From: Caballeronia hypogeia
GTDB lineage: Bacteria; Pseudomonadota; Gammaproteobacteria; Burkholderiales; Burkholderiaceae
Assembly (NCBI RefSeq): GCF_001544875.2
Contig: NZ_FCOA02000024.1
Coordinates: 1 to 64,000, forward strand
Direction of reading: 5' to 3'
DNA length: 64,000 bases
Both the position numbers and the translations under genes were made by a program. The notes below the pieces were generated by a model, which saw nothing but the letters and a program-made list of their open reading frames with translations, was not told where the DNA came from and searched no databases. Of this stretch, positions 35,755-44,268 are shown in pieces (positions within the stretch are counted from its first letter, which is position 1; every line of letters begins with the position of its first letter).

Positions 35755-36753
35755 TTACTTCAGCAGGAATCCGTGCGCGAGCGGATCGCGGTCGTCGACG
35801 AAGATCGTGTTGTGGCCCGTCACGCGCGCCCAGCCTTCGATGGCGGGCACGATCGCAGCGAACTCGCCGACGCGCGCCGCTTCCAGCGGCACGCCTTCGA
35901 ACAAGGTGCCGATGATGCTCTCATGCACGAAGCGCTCGCCGATCTTCAACTGCCCTTTCGCGACGCGCTGCGCCATGCGCGCCGACGTGCCCGTGCCGCA
36001 CGGCGAGCGGTCGATGGCGCGGTCGCCGTAAAACACCGCATTGCGCGCGCTCGCCCCTTCCACGGTCGGATCGCCGGTCCACATCACGTGGCTCAGACCG
36101 CGTATCGCTTCGTTTTCCGGATGCACGAAGCTGTACTTCTCGTTCGCCTTCGCGCGCAGCACCGGGCTCAGTCGCTGAATGTCGGAAGGCGTAAGCGCCC
36201 GCAGGTCTTCATAGTTTCGCTGTGGCTCGACGATCGCATAGAAGTTGCCGCCATAGGCGACATCGAAACGAATCTCGCCGATGCCATCGACATCGACGGA
36301 CAAGTCGCGCGAATGCAGGAACGAAGGCACGTTGACGAGTTGCACCGAATCCACGTGCTCGCCGTTCATCCGATAGCGCGCGACGACGAGACCCGCCGGC
36401 GTATCGAGCCGCAGCACGCCCGGCTCGCGCGGTCGCACGAGGCCGTTTTCGATGGCCGTCGTCACCGTGCCGATGGTGCCGTGCCCGCACATCGGCAGGC
36501 AGCCGCTCACTTCGATGAAGAGAATCGCGAGATCGCAGTCGGCGCGCGTCGGCGGATAAAGAATGCTGCCGGACATGACTTCGTGTCCGCGCGGCTCGAA
36601 CATCAGCGCGGTGCGAATCCAGTCGAACTCGCGCTGAAAATGGGCGCGGCGCTCGATCATGTTCGCGCCTTGCAGCGGCGGCGCGCCGCCCGCGACGACG
36701 CGCACCGGATTGCCGCACGTGTGGCCGTCGATGCAGAAGAACGTGGACTTCAT
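35755..36753 (-). CDS. 4-hydroxyproline 2-epimerase
   Basis: 332-aa proline racemase-family enzyme converting trans-4-hydroxy-L-proline to cis-4-hydroxy-D-proline. Both catalytic cysteines are present: Cys89 in PMCGHGTIG and Cys252 in SPCGTGTSARMA. This excludes the trans-3-hydroxyproline dehydratase branch, which has Thr at the second position. It begins FFCIDGHTCGNPVRVV as expected. The ATG overlaps the TGA of the deaminase gene (ATGA 36750-36753). It performs the first step of the pathway encoded here. Confidence 0.93.
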   Translation of the reverse strand: MKSTFFCIDGHTCGNPVRVVAGGAPPLQGANMIERRAHFQREFDWIRTALMFEPRGHEVMSGSILYPPTRADCDLAILFIEVSGCLPMCGHGTIGTVTTAIENGLVRPREPGVLRLDTPAGLVVARYRMNGEHVDSVQLVNVPSFLHSRDLSVDVDGIGEIRFDVAYGGNFYAIVEPQRNYEDLRALTPSDIQRLSPVLRAKANEKYSFVHPENEAIRGLSHVMWTGDPTVEGASARNAVFYGDRAIDRSPCGTGTSARMAQRVAKGQLKIGERFVHESIIGTLFEGVPLEAARVGEFAAIVPAIEGWARVTGHNTIFVDDRDPLAHGFLLK

Positions 36754-37652
36754 CGCGCGAGCGCCTTCACGTTGGCAATGGCCTTTTCGACGATCTCGAT
36801 GGTGCGCTGCCGCTCCTCGCCTTCGAGCATCAGGCGCGGCGCCTTCACGTATTCCGGATAACCCGCCGTGATGTTCTCCGCGAGCTTGATGTACTGCACG
36901 AGCTTCACGTGCGTGTCGAGATGGAACAGGTCGATCAGCGCGCGATAAAGCGCGCGCGCCTTGTCGTACTCGCCGTTCACCGCGTGGTTCAGCAAGTCGA
37001 CGGATTCCTTCGGCATCGCGTTCGCCATGCCCGAGACCCAGCCCGTCACGCCGAGCGCGACCGATTCCACGATCAGATCGTCGACACCGCACAACACGAC
37101 GAAGCGCTCGCCAAAACGCGCGAAGAGATCGGTGACGCGCGTCGTGTCGTAGGTCTCTTCCTTGATCGCGACGATGTTCGGTTCATCGGCGAGTTGCGCG
37201 AGCAGATCGGGACGCAGGTCCACGCCATAGCCGCGCGGATTGTTGTAGAGCATCAGCGCGAGCTTCGTCGAGCGCGCAATCGACCGATAGTATTCGACCG
37301 TCTCGCGATCGTCCGAGCGATAGGTCAAACCCGGAAACACCATCAGCCCTTGCACGCCGATGGCTTCCGCGTCCTTCGCGAACTGCGTCGCGTTGGCCGT
37401 GTTCAGCTCCGCGAGACCCGAGATGACCGGCACGCGGCCCTTCACCGTCTCTACGGCGATCTTGAGCACCGTGCGCTTTTCCTCGGCCGTGAGCTGCGCG
37501 TTCTCGCCGACCATGCCCATCATCACGATGCCGCCGACGCCGTTCTCGATCAGCCGGTTCAGGCCGCTCACGATGGCGTCGCGATCGAGTGAGCCGTCTT
37601 GCTTGAGCTTCGTCGTGACGGCGGGGAACACGCCTTTCCAGTTCACTTGCAT
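36750..37652 (-). CDS. DHDPS-family deaminase, probable 1-pyrroline-4-hydroxy-2-carboxylate deaminase
   Basis: 300-aa class I aldolase-fold protein of the dihydrodipicolinate synthase/N-acetylneuraminate lyase family. Schiff-base Lys164 (IVAIKEET) and Tyr136 (MLYNNPRGYG) are in place. In hydroxyproline catabolism a member of this family deaminates pyrroline-4-hydroxy-2-carboxylate to alpha-ketoglutarate semialdehyde, and the location between epimerase and D-hydroxyproline dehydrogenase genes points to that step. The ATG at 37652 has GGAGAG upstream. No alpha-ketoglutarate semialdehyde dehydrogenase lies in the operon. Confidence 0.9.
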   Translation of the reverse strand: MQVNWKGVFPAVTTKLKQDGSLDRDAIVSGLNRLIENGVGGIVMMGMVGENAQLTAEEKRTVLKIAVETVKGRVPVISGLAELNTANATQFAKDAEAIGVQGLMVFPGLTYRSDDRETVEYYRSIARSTKLALMLYNNPRGYGVDLRPDLLAQLADEPNIVAIKEETYDTTRVTDLFARFGERFVVLCGVDDLIVESVALGVTGWVSGMANAMPKESVDLLNHAVNGEYDKARALYRALIDLFHLDTHVKLVQYIKLAENITAGYPEYVKAPRLMLEGEERQRTIEIVEKAIANVKALAR

Positions 37653-37671
37653 GTCGTCTCTCCAATGAATG

Positions 37672-38916
37672 TCAGTGGTCGAATCTTGCGATGGAATACG
37701 GGGCGAGCGGCACACGCGGCGTGCGGCCCGCGAGCACATCGGCGACGAGCGCCGCCGTGGTCGCCGATTGCGTCAGGCCGAGATGCCCGTGACCGAACGC
37801 ATAGACCACCGAGGGCAGGCGCGGCGACGCGCCGATCACCGGCAACGAGTCGGGCGTCGCGGGACGATGGCCCATCCACTTCTTCGCGCCGCTATCGTCG
37901 ATGCCGGGAATGAAGCGCTTGCCGAGCGCGAGCAACGCGTCGCTGCGGCGGTAGTTCGGCGGCGCCTCGATGCCCGCGAACTCCGCCGCGCCGCCGATGC
38001 GCAAGCCCACATCGAGCGGCGTCGCGACGAACTTGCGCTCCGCGAAGATCACCTCGCGCGTCATGCTGACGCCGTGGCGCGGCAAGGTCGCGTTATAGCC
38101 GCGCTCGCTTTCGAGCAATACGTTATCGCCGATGCTTTTCGCCAGCGCCGCCGACCACGCGCCCGCCGAGACGACGATGCGTCGTCCTTTCAGATGCGTG
38201 CCGTCATCGAGCGAAACCGTATCGGGCGCTTCGATCGCGCGCGCGACGCCCGTCACGAAGCGCGCGCCCAGCGCACGCACGCGCTCGCGCAGCAACTCGA
38301 CGATGCGGCGCGGATCGCCGATGTGCGACCAGTCATCGAGAAACACGCCATGCCTGAACACGGGCGCAAGCGCCGGTTCGCATTCGCGCACTTGCGCCGC
38401 GTTCAGCGCGCGCCAGCGCACGCCGAGTTCGCGCTTGAAGGACCATTCGGCCTGGTCGGCGGCGAAGGCTTCGTCGGTTTCGTAGACGGTGAGCGCGCCC
38501 TGGCGATAATGCATCGACGCCGCGCCGATGTCGTCGAACATCGGCAGGATGTCGTCGTAGACGCGGTTGTTCAAAAGCGCGAGCGCGTGCGAGATCGCCT
38601 GATAGCGCGACGGCTCGGTCGCGCGGCGAAACGCCATGAACCACGGCAGCGCCTTCGGCACATGTTTCCAGTCGAGCGCGAGCGGTCCGAGCGGGTCCAT
38701 CAGCCATTTCGCGGCCTTCGTGAACATGCCGTGCACGGCAATCGGCGTGCTCTCGGTCACCGCGATGCCGCCCGCGTTACCGTGCGACGCGCGGTCGCCT
38801 TCGAAGTCGCGATCGACGATCGTCACGCGTGCGCCATCGCGCAGCGTGGCCCACGCGCATGCGAGTCCGACGATGCCCGCGCCGATCACCACGACATCAT
38901 TCATTTCTTCGTTCAT
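37672..38916 (-). CDS. D-hydroxyproline dehydrogenase (DadA-like FAD oxidoreductase)
   Basis: 414-aa single-chain FAD-dependent D-amino acid dehydrogenase. Dinucleotide motif VVVIGAGIVGLACAWATLRDG, FAD-contact ASHGNAGGI, and the C-terminal GHRPATPDSLPVIGASPR and FGHGHLGLTQS. In this context it oxidises cis-4-hydroxy-D-proline to the pyrroline. The ATG at 38916 overlaps the TGA of the transporter gene (38913-38916); another ATG at 38904 is possible. Electrons probably pass to the respiratory chain. Confidence 0.88.
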   Translation of the reverse strand: MNEEMNDVVVIGAGIVGLACAWATLRDGARVTIVDRDFEGDRASHGNAGGIAVTESTPIAVHGMFTKAAKWLMDPLGPLALDWKHVPKALPWFMAFRRATEPSRYQAISHALALLNNRVYDDILPMFDDIGAASMHYRQGALTVYETDEAFAADQAEWSFKRELGVRWRALNAAQVRECEPALAPVFRHGVFLDDWSHIGDPRRIVELLRERVRALGARFVTGVARAIEAPDTVSLDDGTHLKGRRIVVSAGAWSAALAKSIGDNVLLESERGYNATLPRHGVSMTREVIFAERKFVATPLDVGLRIGGAAEFAGIEAPPNYRRSDALLALGKRFIPGIDDSGAKKWMGHRPATPDSLPVIGASPRLPSVVYAFGHGHLGLTQSATTAALVADVLAGRTPRVPLAPYSIARFDH

Positions 38917-40223
38917 TGCAGCGGATCGTGAGCGGTTTCGCGGATCGTCATGACGGTGAGGGTCGAAAGCAGCGCGGCGAGCATCACGAAGTACGCGGGC
39001 GAAAGCGGCGAGCCCGTGGTCTTGATCAGCGCGATGGAGATCATCGGCGCGAAACCGCCGAACACCGCATTGGCAATGCCGTAGCCGATCGACATCCACG
39101 TCGTGCGGATTTTCGTCGGGAAAAGCTCGGAGAGTACGGCGGGACCGACGCCCGAGAAGATGCCGATGATCACGCCGCCCAGAACCTGCACCGCGCCGAC
39201 GATGGCCGCGGATTTATACGCGAGCATCAGATGGAAGATCGGATACGGCAGCACCAGAAACGCGACGCAGCCGATGGCGTAGATCGGCTTGCGGCCGAAG
39301 CGGTCGGAGGCCGCGCCCCAGAACGGAATCGATGCCGTCATCACGATCAGGCCCGCCGTGTTGAGCCACAGCGCCGTGGATGGACTGACGCCGACGTACT
39401 TCGTCGTGAACGACGGCAGATAGTTGAGCAGCACGTACAGGGAAACCGTCCAGACGATCACGAGACCGCACGCTTGCAGGCCGAGCAGCGCGGGCGCGCG
39501 GCCTTTCGCCTTCGGCGTCTGGTCGGATGCGCTCTGATAGACGGGCGTCTCTTCGCTGCGCTTGCGGATGATCCAGCCGATCGGTCCGATCACCACCGCG
39601 CCGATGATGAACGGCACGCGCCAGCCCCAGTCGAGCATCGCTTGCGGGGAGAGCAGCGTCGTCATCAGCGCGGCGGCGCCCGAGCCGAGCAGCATGCCGC
39701 CGAGCGTGCTGCACTGCTGGAAGCTGCCGTAGAAGCCGCGCCTGTTCTGCGGCGCCCATTCGACGAGAAACGCGACCGCGTTGCCCAGCTCGCCGCCCAC
39801 GGAAATGCCCTGCAGCATGCGCGCGGCGACGAGCAGGATCGGCGCCCATATGCCGATGGACGCGTAAGTGGGCAGCAGCGCCATGAACAGCGTGGCGGCG
39901 GCCATCAGCGGCATCACGAAAGTGAGCGTCCACTTGCGGCCTTTCGTGTCGCCGAGCCAGCCGAAGATGATCGCGCCGAGCGGGCGCGCCGCGAAACCAA
40001 GGCCGAACGCGCCGAAGGTGCCCAGCATGGCGGCGAAGTCGTCGCCGGCGGGGAACATCACTTTGGCGATGACGGTCGCGAGAAACGCGTAAGTGCCGAA
40101 ATCGAACCATTCGAGAATATTGCCGACCACGGCGGCCGTGACGGCGCGGCTGGACTGGGACGAGATGCGCGGGCTTTCTGCCGTGGCATAGGGATTCGCA
40201 ACGGCCTGGGCACGATCGGGCAT
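38913..40223 (-). CDS. MFS transporter of the metabolite:H+ symporter (MHS/ProP) family
   Basis: 436-aa, 12-TM transporter. MHS signatures: GNILEWFDFGTYAFLATVIAKV in TM1, FGWLGDTKGRKW, and the long loop with RMLQGISVGGELGNAVAFLVEWAP. ProP-type members import proline and betaines, so uptake of hydroxyproline is the natural prediction. It is first gene of the operon, with GAGGGAG before the ATG, and is coupled to the dehydrogenase by a 4-bp overlap. The palindrome at 40292 is 69 nt upstream. Confidence 0.9.
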   Translation of the reverse strand: MPDRAQAVANPYATAESPRISSQSSRAVTAAVVGNILEWFDFGTYAFLATVIAKVMFPAGDDFAAMLGTFGAFGLGFAARPLGAIIFGWLGDTKGRKWTLTFVMPLMAAATLFMALLPTYASIGIWAPILLVAARMLQGISVGGELGNAVAFLVEWAPQNRRGFYGSFQQCSTLGGMLLGSGAAALMTTLLSPQAMLDWGWRVPFIIGAVVIGPIGWIIRKRSEETPVYQSASDQTPKAKGRAPALLGLQACGLVIVWTVSLYVLLNYLPSFTTKYVGVSPSTALWLNTAGLIVMTASIPFWGAASDRFGRKPIYAIGCVAFLVLPYPIFHLMLAYKSAAIVGAVQVLGGVIIGIFSGVGPAVLSELFPTKIRTTWMSIGYGIANAVFGGFAPMISIALIKTTGSPLSPAYFVMLAALLSTLTVMTIRETAHDPLQ

Positions 40224-40291
40224 GGTGGCTCCCTCGGTGGCGTGGGTCCAGAGTGGGTCGATTGTGCGCTCATTTTAAAATTGAATCAAGG

Positions 40292-40307
40292 ATTTTGGAT
40301 CCAAAAT
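40292..40307. promoter_or_regulatory. Perfect 16-bp palindrome, probable GntR operator of the hydroxyproline operon
   Basis: ATTTTGGATCCAAAAT is its own reverse complement, in an AT-rich stretch 69 nt upstream of the transporter ATG. FCD-type GntR regulators of Burkholderiaceae typically bind short TGGATCCA-centred palindromes. Operon repression by the GntR protein at 33744-34454, relieved by a hydroxyproline-derived ligand, is the simplest reading. Confidence 0.65.
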
Positions 40308-40482
40308 TGGCGAACGGACGATCTTGTTCGTGGCGTGCTTCGGATCAACGCATGACAGATGTTCCCCATGGCGACACGCCGGAATTCAGACAATTCGCGG
40401 TTCTACTTTCGACGCCGTAAGCCTAGGATTGATCGGTCCCTTACGGGACGACACGATTGATTCGAACTCCAGAGGAAATAAA

Positions 40483-40860
40483 ATGAACAGGAAAGGCATT
40501 GCCATCGTGGCGCTTGCGATCGGTACATTTGTATCTCTCGTCCCGCCTGCACTAGCGAAGTCTCCGCGGTCTGCGAACTCCGTCTCGCTCACCTGCAATC
40601 CGACCGGTCGAGACGCGCCCAGCGGCACGCCGATCATGGCGTGCTCCGTGGCCGGGGAAAGAACTGGCTCAACGATCGAGCGGTACAACTGGGCCGGCAC
40701 GAACGCAACGATTTCCAATACGTTTCTGAAGACGGCCGACGTCTATTGCACATCCTCCAACTCTGAAGCGAGGATCACGGCCTTCAGCGAGGGCTCGCCC
40801 GAAAGCAGCGACTCCGTGGCTACCACGGTCATCCCTTGCTTCGGCCAAAACTTTTTCTGA
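40483..40860 (+). CDS. Small secreted protein, function unknown
   Basis: 125 aa with a clear signal peptide (to about PPALAK) and a mature domain of about 100 residues rich in Ser/Thr with four Cys (LTCNPTG, MACSVAG, VYCTSS, VIPCFGQ), probably two disulfides. The YNWAGTNATISN core and spacing suggest a small Ig-like beta-sandwich, but I recognise no family. AGAGGA precedes the ATG at 40483. It is divergent from the hydroxyproline operon and convergent with the metzincin lipoprotein gene, in a stretch of lower GC than its surroundings. Confidence 0.65.
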   Translation: MNRKGIAIVALAIGTFVSLVPPALAKSPRSANSVSLTCNPTGRDAPSGTPIMACSVAGERTGSTIERYNWAGTNATISNTFLKTADVYCTSSNSEARITAFSEGSPESSDSVATTVIPCFGQNFF

Positions 40861-40955
40861 CCACTACGGCGCTCGGACCCGCTCGTCATTCGAAGAACAC
40901 GGTCCGGGCGCAGGCAGCGGCCTTCCGAAGAGCAGACATCGGAGGCGCCGCCCGC

Positions 40956-40981
40956 GGCGGAGTTTGTTATCGAACTCCGCC
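40956..40981. terminator. Hairpin between convergent genes
   Basis: A 9-bp perfect stem (GGCGGAGTT / AACTCCGCC) with an 8-nt loop in the 135-nt gap between the small secreted protein and the metzincin lipoprotein genes. No T-run on either side; it may serve both directions. Confidence 0.45.
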
Positions 40982-40995
40982 TCCTCAAATCGTGC

Positions 40996-42723
40996 TCAGC
41001 GCGGGACGAACACGAATGGAGCCACACCGCCCTGCGTGCCGGAAGTCCTCATGTCGAGGTCGATGTTCTTATATGTTCCGTCCGTCTGAGGCTGCAACTG
41101 CTTCACAGAGTCACTCGTGCCTCGAGCGTGGAAAATCGATCCGGTTTTCGGCTCGTACTGCACCTGCTCCAGCAAGATCGCCGTCGCCAACGGAATCGTC
41201 TTCTTCCGGCCGACTGCGTCATAGAGAATGATCGGATTCGCGCTCGTATAGTTGTCGTCGGCGTAGAGGATTTGCTGGTCGGTGACTGCGGCCAGGAAAG
41301 TTGGCTTCTGCTCGGAAAGATCCGTCAGCGCGCGTATGTTGCCGGTCGTCAAATCCAGCTCCGACATATTGCCCGCCGTCGTCGACGTGAAGTTGAAGAA
41401 ATAGGCCCTCTTCGCGTCGGAGGTGACGGCAAGTTGCGCAATTCGGCTGTTCGGACGCAAGCCCAGCGTATAGGTTCGCGTGATGGCGCCGGTGGCAGGA
41501 TCGACCCGGATGATCTCCTGATTGTCGGTTGCCGCGTATCCGGTGTTCGTCAGAACGTAGACGCCGCCTGAGTCACCTTTTGTTGTCGCAAGTTTGATCA
41601 GATCGTATTTGGCTGGCAAAACGATCTTCTTCGTCATCTGCCCGGAGTCGGTATCGAAAATTCCGATCGTGTTACTTGCGGTCTGGTAGATCAGCCTTCC
41701 ATCCAGCGCCGGTTGAACCGAATAGGGATAGGTGGTCGCCCGCATCAAATCAGTGGTGCTCAAAACCGAGTTGGTCGCGGTGTCAATGGTCAAGACATGG
41801 TGCGGCCCGGCCTTCTCCGACACGTCCACGTGCACGCGTCGCCCATCGACGCTCGCGAACAAGTGCTCGACACGCTCAGTCGAAAACAATGGCTTGAGAT
41901 CCATCGAAGCTTTCGCGGCGCGAGTAGCGATATCGTAGGCAGTAACCTTGATCGGAGCGACGCCGCTCGACAACGCGTAGACGGTTCCGTTGACTTTGCG
42001 CAGCCCGTAGAACTTCTGCGCCATCGCAGTATCCGTAGCGCTCAGCTTGCCGTTGCCGTTCCACTCCGGATTGCAGTAGTTCATGATCGAAGCGAGATCC
42101 CACGCGCCGATCATCGTGTCGCCACTGGTGCCTTGTGCAGGCTCCTTGCATGAAGATGGCGTATCGACCCGATTCTGCTCATGCGCGAACCCCAGCGCAT
42201 GGCCGAATTCATGCGCCGCGACATTGCGAATGCAGTATTCCTTATTCCGCTGACAGTCCGGGCTCCAGTTCTTGAACGTAAAATTGAGGGCCATGCCCCC
42301 CACCTTGTTGTTCAACATCGTGCCCAGGCCCATCGTGTGCGGGCCCGAGCCGACAACATCCTCAACGGTAATTCGAATGCCGTAGTAGTTGGGATCATTG
42401 GTGCACTGCTGCCAGCCAGTGAACTCGACGCCGGAGTTTTCTTCCCAACTGTCCTGCACCGCCTGTCGACTCCAGTTGCGCTCGTTCGAATACAGCGCGA
42501 AGTCAGTGTTGCTCATGTCCCAGCAAACACCGATGGGAACCTGCTTCCAGATCACGGTAGACAGCGCATATCCCTTGATCGTGGTCTTGTCCATTGCGCT
42601 CGATTCCTCGACCGCGCTCTTCACTGTCGAACTCGGGGCGCCGCCACCGCTGTCACCGCCTCCGCATCCACTTATCAGCAATCCTGATAAAAGCACCAAT
42701 ACCAAGCCTCTGAGTCTTTTCAT
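40996..42723 (-). CDS. Metzincin (astacin-like) metalloprotease lipoprotein with C-terminal propeller-like domain
   Basis: 575 aa. Lipoprotein signal with LLISGC (Cys20). The protease domain (about 50-235) carries the zinc motif HEFGHALGFAHE (171-182), followed by QNR as in astacins, and a Met-turn SIMNY (212-216). Several Cys suggest disulfides. Residues about 235-575 form repeats with AYDIATRAAKAS, LTIDTATNSVLST, GIFDTDSGQMTKK, IRVDPATGAITR and SELDLTTGNIRAL, i.e. a YncE/beta-propeller-like domain. The propeller may dock substrates. AGGAG precedes the ATG at 42723. Likely an outer-membrane or surface-anchored protease. Confidence 0.82.
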   Translation of the reverse strand: MKRLRGLVLVLLSGLLISGCGGGDSGGGAPSSTVKSAVEESSAMDKTTIKGYALSTVIWKQVPIGVCWDMSNTDFALYSNERNWSRQAVQDSWEENSGVEFTGWQQCTNDPNYYGIRITVEDVVGSGPHTMGLGTMLNNKVGGMALNFTFKNWSPDCQRNKEYCIRNVAAHEFGHALGFAHEQNRVDTPSSCKEPAQGTSGDTMIGAWDLASIMNYCNPEWNGNGKLSATDTAMAQKFYGLRKVNGTVYALSSGVAPIKVTAYDIATRAAKASMDLKPLFSTERVEHLFASVDGRRVHVDVSEKAGPHHVLTIDTATNSVLSTTDLMRATTYPYSVQPALDGRLIYQTASNTIGIFDTDSGQMTKKIVLPAKYDLIKLATTKGDSGGVYVLTNTGYAATDNQEIIRVDPATGAITRTYTLGLRPNSRIAQLAVTSDAKRAYFFNFTSTTAGNMSELDLTTGNIRALTDLSEQKPTFLAAVTDQQILYADDNYTSANPIILYDAVGRKKTIPLATAILLEQVQYEPKTGSIFHARGTSDSVKQLQPQTDGTYKNIDLDMRTSGTQGGVAPFVFVPR

Positions 42724-42774
42724 CTTCTTCTCCTTTTTGACGACGCCATCCGCCCTCGCACGCATTCCCGAAGA

Positions 42775-42805
42775 AGTATATTTTCAAAACGCCATTAAAT
42801 TTCAA
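42775..42805 (-). promoter_or_regulatory. Possible promoter of the metzincin lipoprotein gene
   Basis: On the minus strand TTGAAA (42805-42800) and TATACT (42780-42775) with a 19-nt spacer, in a markedly AT-rich stretch 52 nt upstream of the ATG. The spacing is longer than ideal. Confidence 0.3.
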
Positions 42806-42894
42806 TATCCATTACTTAATATTTCACATCGCTTTCATTTTTCGGTGGGCCGCACGTTTAACTGCCCATCAACAACAAAACGAGCTGGGTCACG

Positions 42895-44268
42895 TTACAG
42901 CGCCGCAAACCCCACCGCGACCACCAGCCCGCGCGCCGGTTGCTCCCTCGTCCCGAGCGCAATCTCTCCCCGATGCGCGTGCACGATTTCCTTCGCGATG
43001 GCGAGCCCGAGCCCGGTTCCTTCGGTATCCGCCGACGCGCGATAGAACGGCTCGAACACGCGGCTGCGCGCTTCGGCGGGAATGCCGGGGCCGTCGTCGG
43101 TGACGGTGAGCGTGACGCGCTGCGCATCGCGCGTGACGGCCACGGTCACGTGTCCGCCCGGCTGCGTATACCGGATCGCGTTCTCGGTGATGTTGTGGAC
43201 CAGCGCGGACAGCAGCCCTTCGTGCCCGATGATCGTCGCCGATTCGACCAGTTCCGCGCCGAGATCGATATCGCGCTTCTGCGCGAACATCGCCAGATCC
43301 TCGATGACGTCCTGCGCGATCGCCGCCAGATCGACCTTCTGCTTCGCGAGCTGCGTGTAATCGGCCGCTTCGGCCTGGGCGAGCAGCAAGAGCTTGTTGG
43401 TGAGACCGACCATCGAACGATTGCTTCGCTGCATCGCGGCCAGCGCTTCGGAAAGCGTCGGCTCCATGTCGCGATGCTGCCGCGCGAACTGCAATTGCGT
43501 CTCCAGCAGCGTGAGCGGCGTGCGCAGCTGATGCGCCGCATCCGCGATGAAGCGTCGCTGCGCCGCTACCTGAAGCCCGAGCCGCGCGATGCACTGATTG
43601 ATCGCCTCGACGATCGGCCGCAACTCCGTATGCAGGCGCTCGACGCGCAACGGTTCGAGCTGCATCGGATCGCGGTCCATCACTTCTTCCTTCACCTTCA
43701 GCAGCGGCCGCAATTCGAACGTCAGACCGATGCACGCGAGCGCCACCGCGAGCAGCACCATCTCGATCATGCGCACGAGCTGTGGACGCCAGATCTCGCG
43801 GAGCATCGCATCGCGCGAAGCCTGAGTCTTGCCGACCGATACCAGCACGCGGCGGATCGCGCCGTTGTCGTACATCTGGCGCACGAAGCCGACCGCGCGT
43901 ATCGCGTTGCCGTGGAGATCGGCGTCGTAGTAATTGGGCGCGTCGTGGCCCGGTGTCTGACGCGTCGGGAAATCGGGTACGCCGGCGAGCAGGCGGCCGT
44001 CGTCGACGCTCACGTTGTAGAACACCTGATCGCCGTAAGGCGACGCGAACACTTCGAGCGCGGCAGGCGGCACATCGACCAGCAGGCGCCCGTCCGACCA
44101 CTCCACTTCGCCCGCGATCATCCGGGCGGAAGCAAGCAGGATGTTCTCCTGCACCAGATCGGCCGTATGCCGCGCGTTGTCGTATGCGGCCTTGCCCGTC
44201 ACGAACACGTAGATCGCGAGCGGCACGAGCAGCCACCACAACAGGCGAACGCGCAGGCTATTGGTCAT
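42895..44268 (-). CDS. Sensor histidine kinase, TctE/QseC-like
   Basis: 457-aa membrane sensor kinase. TM1 (LLWWLLVPLAIYVFVTGKAAY), a periplasmic sensor domain of about 140 residues, TM2 (MIEMVLLAVALACIGLTFEL), a short HAMP-like linker, then H-box DAAHQLRTPLTLLE, N-box HNITENAIRYTQ, G1 VTDDGPGIP and G2 EGTGLGLAIAKE. The ATG at 44268 lies 11 nt inside the end of the response-regulator gene, so the two are cotranscribed. TctE-type kinases sense carboxylates in other bacteria; here the divergent ABC transporter is a likely target. Confidence 0.9.
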   Translation of the reverse strand: MTNSLRVRLLWWLLVPLAIYVFVTGKAAYDNARHTADLVQENILLASARMIAGEVEWSDGRLLVDVPPAALEVFASPYGDQVFYNVSVDDGRLLAGVPDFPTRQTPGHDAPNYYDADLHGNAIRAVGFVRQMYDNGAIRRVLVSVGKTQASRDAMLREIWRPQLVRMIEMVLLAVALACIGLTFELRPLLKVKEEVMDRDPMQLEPLRVERLHTELRPIVEAINQCIARLGLQVAAQRRFIADAAHQLRTPLTLLETQLQFARQHRDMEPTLSEALAAMQRSNRSMVGLTNKLLLLAQAEAADYTQLAKQKVDLAAIAQDVIEDLAMFAQKRDIDLGAELVESATIIGHEGLLSALVHNITENAIRYTQPGGHVTVAVTRDAQRVTLTVTDDGPGIPAEARSRVFEPFYRASADTEGTGLGLAIAKEIVHAHRGEIALGTREQPARGLVVAVGFAAL

